Shown here in pieces: positions 60,601 through 64,000 of a stretch of DNA of 64,000 nucleotides. The DNA lies in the NCBI RefSeq assembly GCF_037975245.1, contig NC_092561.1:5010001-5074000 (forward strand), read 5' to 3'. The notes beneath the pieces were generated by a model. It was not told where the DNA came from. It did no database searches and worked only from the letters and a program-made list of their open reading frames with translations. Every line of letters starts with the position of its first letter. Within the stretch, counting starts at the first letter, position 1. This DNA comes from Apostichopus japonicus (taxonomy: Eukaryota > Echinodermata > Holothuroidea > Aspidochirotida > Stichopodidae). The position numbers and the translations under genes were made by a program.

Positions 60601-63600
60601 CTTTTACAAGCAGTGCCCAATTACAAGAACAATAAACGAAAAAGGACACGTGGTATTAAATGTCGTCCAAGGATGCTCTGTTGTTTATATGAAGTTACAA
60701 AGAACATGTTTTTGGTTTAGGTATTTGCTTTCACAAAACGATGGATTGACGTTAACATTTAGGTTTGCACTAAGGTAGGGTTACCATATTTGTTTTTGAA
60801 AAACCAGGACACCGATCCGCGTCCTACACTGATCCGCGTCCTGGGGGAGGGGTCTAAGGGGAGGGGGTGGAAAATTTTTCGTTTTTCAAAGGTGCCTAGA
60901 TGCAAAATGGTGCAATCTAAATCACTCTAATGGGGACTCAGGGAGGTCCCCAACTTGAGTGAATTATGGTTTGGCTCCAAGTCTAGTAAAAATTAACAAA
61001 AAGTGTACTGTGCCACAGGGCAGATTGGAGTCCAAAAAATCTCCTCTGAATTTATGCACCTAAGCATACTTCTCTGAGGATCTGATTTTCCTCAACAAGG
61101 AAGGCCGCCGATGTTCAATCACAGATTCACAACACTTCATACTTCGGATTGGCGCGCGTGATACTCTGCCTAAAACTGACATTATGTTAGATAGGGCAAT
61201 ACTCATAATTACGGTGTGTTCACGCTATTGACTGCGTTCTACTATACTTTGTGAGAGCCCGTCTACGTGCAGGAAAGTGGTGTGTGTCTCTACTGCTGTC
61301 CGTATATGGTATATAATATATTATAGGTAGCAGACGACGCGAGTACGCGTTTATTGCGTATAAATTTAGTTGGAAATCATTTGCTCGTGACTTGTGAGGT
61401 TAAATTAGGGAAAACCTGTCAATTCCTGTGTGAAATTCTTGAAATCCGGATATTATTGCCAAATTGGAAAATCCACCTGGACGCCCGCGTAAGTCACGAA
61501 AAACCGGACATGTCCGGGTAAAACCGGACGTCTGGTAAGCCTACACTAAGGAGACGACATCATTCTCACTTGAGCCTACTTTCAAGGTGGATATCGTGAG
61601 AACCGAAATAGCTACAGAAACATTACTGGAGGGGTTAGCCTGGTGTAAAACAAAAAAATCACGGAACTTTGCAAAAGTTGCGGTATAGGCTCCAGTTTGC
61701 TTATGCTGCAGTGTGTTAGGATAATAGTTTTTGTCCCCGAGGTAGAAAAGGAATCACAGATATTCTGCGAATTCACGGAAAAAGCTTATGACTGTTACTG
61801 TCACTCATTTTTTTTTTTTCGTTTTTCTTTAACTTCTTTTAAACACTGTAGGTTAACACTGAGACAGGTATCGAATGTAAAAGAAAATGTCACCTCGTCA
61901 ATAATTGCGCACGAAAAGGTGACCTTTAGTGGATCGTTGGCTGGCCGTCTGAGCAACTTCTGCAAGACCTGTAAATTATAAAAGGAGACAGCTAGCTATA
62001 AGAATAAAGCGATCCCCTGACGTCACTAGCGATTAAAATGAATCATGTAAGAAATATTAAAGAATTATTGCTCAACATTCATATTCGTGTCTAAAACTTA
62101 CAAGTTTGCCAACATATATTTGCTATTGTCCAAATAGTCTTGTGTCAACATATCATCGTTGTCCTACATTTTTTTCCGGTCTAATATGTTGCTGTTATAC
62201 TGGCCAACGATACTGTTATTGTCTAAAATAGAGCAATCAAATCAATCAAAACGTTGATCCAAGATTAGTTCAATATAACAGCAACAGAGACGGCGACAGA
62301 CAAGAAAAGAACAAAATTGCTCGATTTTCTTTTCGTTTTTTGGATGAATATAGATGGAATGCAGAGTGCCTAGAAATGTTGGTAACCCACCGGAGAACTG
62401 ACATCGCTGACTCTGCAGCAGATGACGTCTGCTTTCACAATCAATTCCTCTCTTGTCTTGTCAGGATTAAACTCTGCTTTGAAGTCATTTTCCAGCTTCT
62501 GTTCCACCTCCCTATTGGATCGAAGTGCCGTCTTCTCCTTCCGTAGTTTTTCAATCTTGGAATTGAGAGGAAGGTTTATAACCAATCAACTAGTAATGCA
62601 ACTTACAGTCCTGTGTGTAAAACTTGTCATTCAATAGCAACGTTACTCACATTGCCTATTTATCATTCAAATAGCATCATAACTCACATTGCCTATTTAT
62701 CATTCAAATATCAGTGTAGCTCACATTGTCTATTTATCATACAAATAGCAACATAACTCACATTGTCTATTTATCATTCAAATACCAATGTAACTCTCAT
62801 TGTCTATTTATCATTCAAATAGCAACATAACTCACATTGCCTATTATTCTTTCAAATTAGCAGTGTAGCTCACATTGTCTATTTATCATTCAAAAAGTAG
62901 TGAAGCTTACATTGCCTATTTATCATTCAAATACCAATGTAACTCACATTGCCTATTTATCATTCAAATAGCAGTGAAGCTCACATTGCCTATTTATCAT
63001 TCAATAGCAACGTTACTCTCATTGTCTATCTATCATTCAAATAGCAGTGTAGCACACAATGCCTATTTATCATTCAAATAGCAGTGTAGCTCACATTGCC
63101 TATTTATCATTCAAATACCAATGTAACTCACAGTGCCATATTTCTTTGGAATGCTGTTGTATTGGATACTGGCGTCTAAATCTTGTTCCCTCATTTCCAG
63201 CATCCCAATACGTTTTCGTATCTGCTTCAGTGTGTTATCATGTTTGGCTGTTCGGGGAGGGGGGCAAAAATGTATGCAGATTTTTAGATGAATTGTGGAC
63301 TATTAAACTCTTTATTCAATCAAAATTTGAACTGAAAAAAATATTAAAATGAAATGGAATATTTGTCAACAAAATTTCATTCCTTGCCTAATGATCGAAG
63401 ATTGTAAACACCAGGAATGATAGAGCCCTGGTCGTCGTCATTCACATTTTGAGCAAGAATGTAATCGTACAGACATAGGACATACATAAAGGTTGACACA
63501 ATTATTATCCATAATGGAAGACATGCGTAAATTAATACGCTGGGCTTTTGTAACAATGCAGACTCCATAAAATCCAATACCTTCTGTGTCCTTCACAATT

Positions 63601-63685
63601 TTCTCCATTGAAAATTTATGGTACTTTCTGCCAATATCCGCAACATCACCTAATCGGAGTATGAAATGAGTAAGACCAGCGGGAG
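51652..63685 (-). CDS. Senataxin/Upf1-like SF1 helicase, C-terminal 437 aa (11 exons, 5' end outside window)
   Basis: Minus-strand exons: 63685-63581, 63247-63132, 62555-62412, 61968-61894, 59819-59712, 59470-59304, 57855-57769, 55757-55608, 54981-54886, 54682-54598 and 51834-51652; every junction agrees in phase. The order of blocks matches the Upf1-like core after Walker A: LGDVADIG, a coiled linker (EKLRKEKTALRSNREVE), KADVICC, motif II AIIDEACQCLEVDT, motif III LVLAGDPKEL, motif IV region QCWCHPEIFSFPNKIFY, KLTPYLIFNLKD, AIIAPYREQVRRL, motif V GLQGKMKDIVIISCV, motif VI LNVALTRAAYSVFIIGN, and the family-typical end INRLWNDLFIDA. The last exon ends in a 40-residue basic tail. The family acts on RNA or RNA:DNA hybrids using ATP. 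Several motif residues deviate from consensus (see findings). Walker A must lie beyond 64000. The donor after the third exon (GTCAGC) is weak and that join is the least certain. Confidence 0.88.
52004..54566. mobile_element. Second TIR-bounded element of the 17.2-kb family, filling the helicase's last intron
   Basis: The left end ACAAGAGCCCAACAAG with TGGTCCCTTGCTT (52026-52038) and the right end CAGCAAGGAACCA (54554-54566) match the ends of the element at 17225-19519; the right-hand ACCAAAAACAATAG and CACAGACACACAC phrases are shared too. Near each end lies a copy of CCTACATGTACCAGC (52087 and 54290) followed by similar sequence, so it has subterminal direct repeats. The interior has a duplicated block of about 190 bp and no transposase. 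It occupies all but about 200 bp of the 2.76-kb intron between the last two helicase exons. Confidence 0.78.
53217..53590. repeat. Diverged tandem duplication, unit about 190 bp
   Basis: A block with AAAAGCTGTCTGAACACCAG, AAATGCACTA and TACGTAATTA recurs as AAAAGCTACCTGAACACCAG, AAATGCACTA and TATGTAATTA. The two copies are adjacent inside the 52004-54566 element. Confidence 0.7.
55215..55580. mobile_element. Putative dispersed repeat with G/C-rich ends in a helicase intron
   Basis: The segment starts near AATGGCGGAGCGTCC with GGGGGCGCATGCCCCCCC and ends in a CCTGCCGCCCCCCCTCCC block. Style and ends resemble non-autonomous DNA elements elsewhere in the window, but no second copy is seen here. 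It lies in the intron between the eighth and ninth helicase exons listed. Confidence 0.4.
56905..57768 (-). repeat. Minisatellite, 93-bp unit, nine units plus a longer head unit at the splice donor
   Basis: GTATGA on the minus strand occurs at 57768 (the exon's real donor) and then at 57656, 57563, 57470, 57377, 57284, 57195, 57102, 57011 and 56918, with spacings of 112, 93, 93, 93, 93, 89, 93, 91 and 93. Units are very similar, with phrases CGTTCTGACAGTATGAACAG, CTTTACTCTG and TGCTTCAAAGCACTCG. The array occupies the first 0.86 kb of the intron between the seventh and eighth helicase exons. Confidence 0.95.
58390..59303 (-). repeat. Minisatellite, about 27-bp unit, about 33 units, starting at a splice donor
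   Basis: On the minus strand the consensus is GTATGGTTGGGTATCATTAG followed by TTTGTTG. The first unit is the intron's own start, GTATGGACTGATATCATTTG, directly after exon 59470-59304. Units near the exon are the most diverged; those at 58400-58900 are the most uniform, with two main variants (GGGTATC, GGATATC). Because 27 is divisible by three, long low-complexity frames read through the array in both strands. Confidence 0.95.
60070..60385 (+). mobile_element. tRNA-derived SINE, copy 2 (helicase intron)
   Basis: The tRNA-like head is CTGTGGCCACTGAGTGGATA (A box broken by a 2-base insertion), then AAGGCGGTGGCATTTGAAG and a degenerate B box GTGTTCGATACC. The body follows in the same order as the copy at 8222-8517: TTTTTCATCCAAGAGCAATC, TTCCAAATTTGAGTTAAAAT, GCGGGTTTCTCCCACATTTG. 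It ends in an ATT trinucleotide tail at about 60390-60409. It is more decayed at the promoter boxes than copy 1. Confidence 0.85.
60780..61545. other. Intronic segment with a duplicated word block, possible decayed element
   Basis: Edges share the wording of a dispersed element: ACCATATTTGTTTTTGAAAA and AACCAGGACACCGATCCGCG on the left, and AAACCGGACATGTCCGGG with ACCGGACGTCTGGTAAGCCT on the right, giving a loose inverted relation (GGTTACCA.../...TGGTAAGCC). The interior has GGGGGAGGGGTCTAAGGGGA and ATGCAAAATGGTGC, as in 49110-49205. It lies in the intron between helicase exons 61968-61894 and 59819-59712. Confidence 0.4.
62614..63131 (-). repeat. Minisatellite, 37-bp unit, 14 units, first unit is the splice donor
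   Basis: On the minus strand each unit begins with a donor-like hexamer at 63131, 63094, 63057, 63020, 62984, 62947, 62910, 62873, 62835, 62798, 62761, 62724, 62687 and 62650, spaced 37 bp with one 36 and one 38. The hexamers are GTGAGT (6), GTGAGC (4), GAGAGT (2), GTAAGC (1) and GTGTGC (1). The unit continues with TATTTGAATGATAAATAGGC. The array begins exactly at the boundary of exon 63247-63132 and ends 59 bp before the next exon. Confidence 0.96.
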
Positions 63686-64000
63686 CTAGTGAAGACAAAA
63701 GAAAGATCAAAAACAAATCAAAGAAATATTTCCTGAGATTTAACTGTACACAGCACATTATCACAAAAAAAGATTATCTCCCATGGAGTGTATGACTTTT
63801 TGACACATTGCTGTATAAATAAGAGCTACAGTCCATTCAAGTAATGGAACATATTGAATTGAAAGCTGAAATGGATTGAACGGAATACTATATCAAAAAC
63901 TTTGGGAAAAGCCACAAGAGGGGAGGTGGAGGGATGGGGTGATAAGTACTGTTTGGATGATCAGGATCGAGGTTGTCTCTTGGCAGAATATTCCAAACGT
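63686..64000. other. Intron of the helicase gene at the window edge
   Basis: Sequence upstream of the acceptor CTTCACTAG (minus strand) shows no further exon. The preceding exon, which should supply the first base of the split codon and lead back to the Walker A region, is beyond the window. Confidence 0.5.

Noticed and set aside
62614-63131. CRISPR-like array (regular short direct repeats)
   Set aside because: The units are head-to-tail with no unique spacers, lie in a eukaryotic intron, and vary by substitution; this is a minisatellite.

Overview
The window is eukaryotic nuclear DNA, most likely from a marine invertebrate deuterostome; an echinoderm is my best guess, at low confidence. The reasons are GT-AG introns, genes interrupted by introns of hundreds to thousands of bases, CUB and C2H2 gene families, TTAGGG-type telomeric repeats, and many dispersed SINE, LINE, hAT-like and MITE-like repeats. 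There are no operons and no bacterial features.

Layout: 1-6.7 kb is gene-poor, with a 183-bp tandem array, a MITE-like element, and a 5'-truncated LINE with a 15-bp target-site duplication. 6.7-16.9 kb (+) holds a complete nine-exon gene for a three-CUB, cysteine-rich, seven-transmembrane receptor of about 1095 aa. 17.2-19.5 kb is a terminal-inverted-repeat element full of AGGTCA motifs. 19.6-26.1 kb (-) holds a complete seven-exon 2-oxoglutarate/Fe(II) oxygenase of 324 aa. 26.1-33 kb is intergenic with MITEs and hairpins. 34.4-38.3 kb (+) is a C2H2 protein of 1308 aa with about 27 zinc fingers in one coding exon. 41.3-43.3 kb is a block with a tandem repeat, an interstitial telomeric tract of about 0.8 kb and two near-perfect palindromes. 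44.6-46.7 kb is a decayed zinc-finger pseudogene. Three hAT-like non-autonomous elements with 8-bp duplications lie at 44.3, 47.1 and 49.5 kb, and six copies of a 74-bp repeat lie at 50.3 kb. 51.65-63.7 kb (-) holds the last eleven exons of a senataxin/Upf1-like SF1 helicase whose 5' part is beyond the right edge.

The most unusual signal is in the helicase gene. Three of its introns are largely minisatellite. In two of them the intron's own 5' splice site is the first repeat unit, so the donor sequence is reiterated about 14 and about 33 times; in the third, each 93-bp unit carries a copy of that intron's donor. The same gene departs from consensus at several helicase motifs and has a 2.56-kb transposon filling nearly all of its last intron.

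Exons were assembled by eye from reading frame, splice-site consensus and phase agreement. All exon joins given for the three spliced genes keep the frame. No homology search was run; family names come from recognised motifs.
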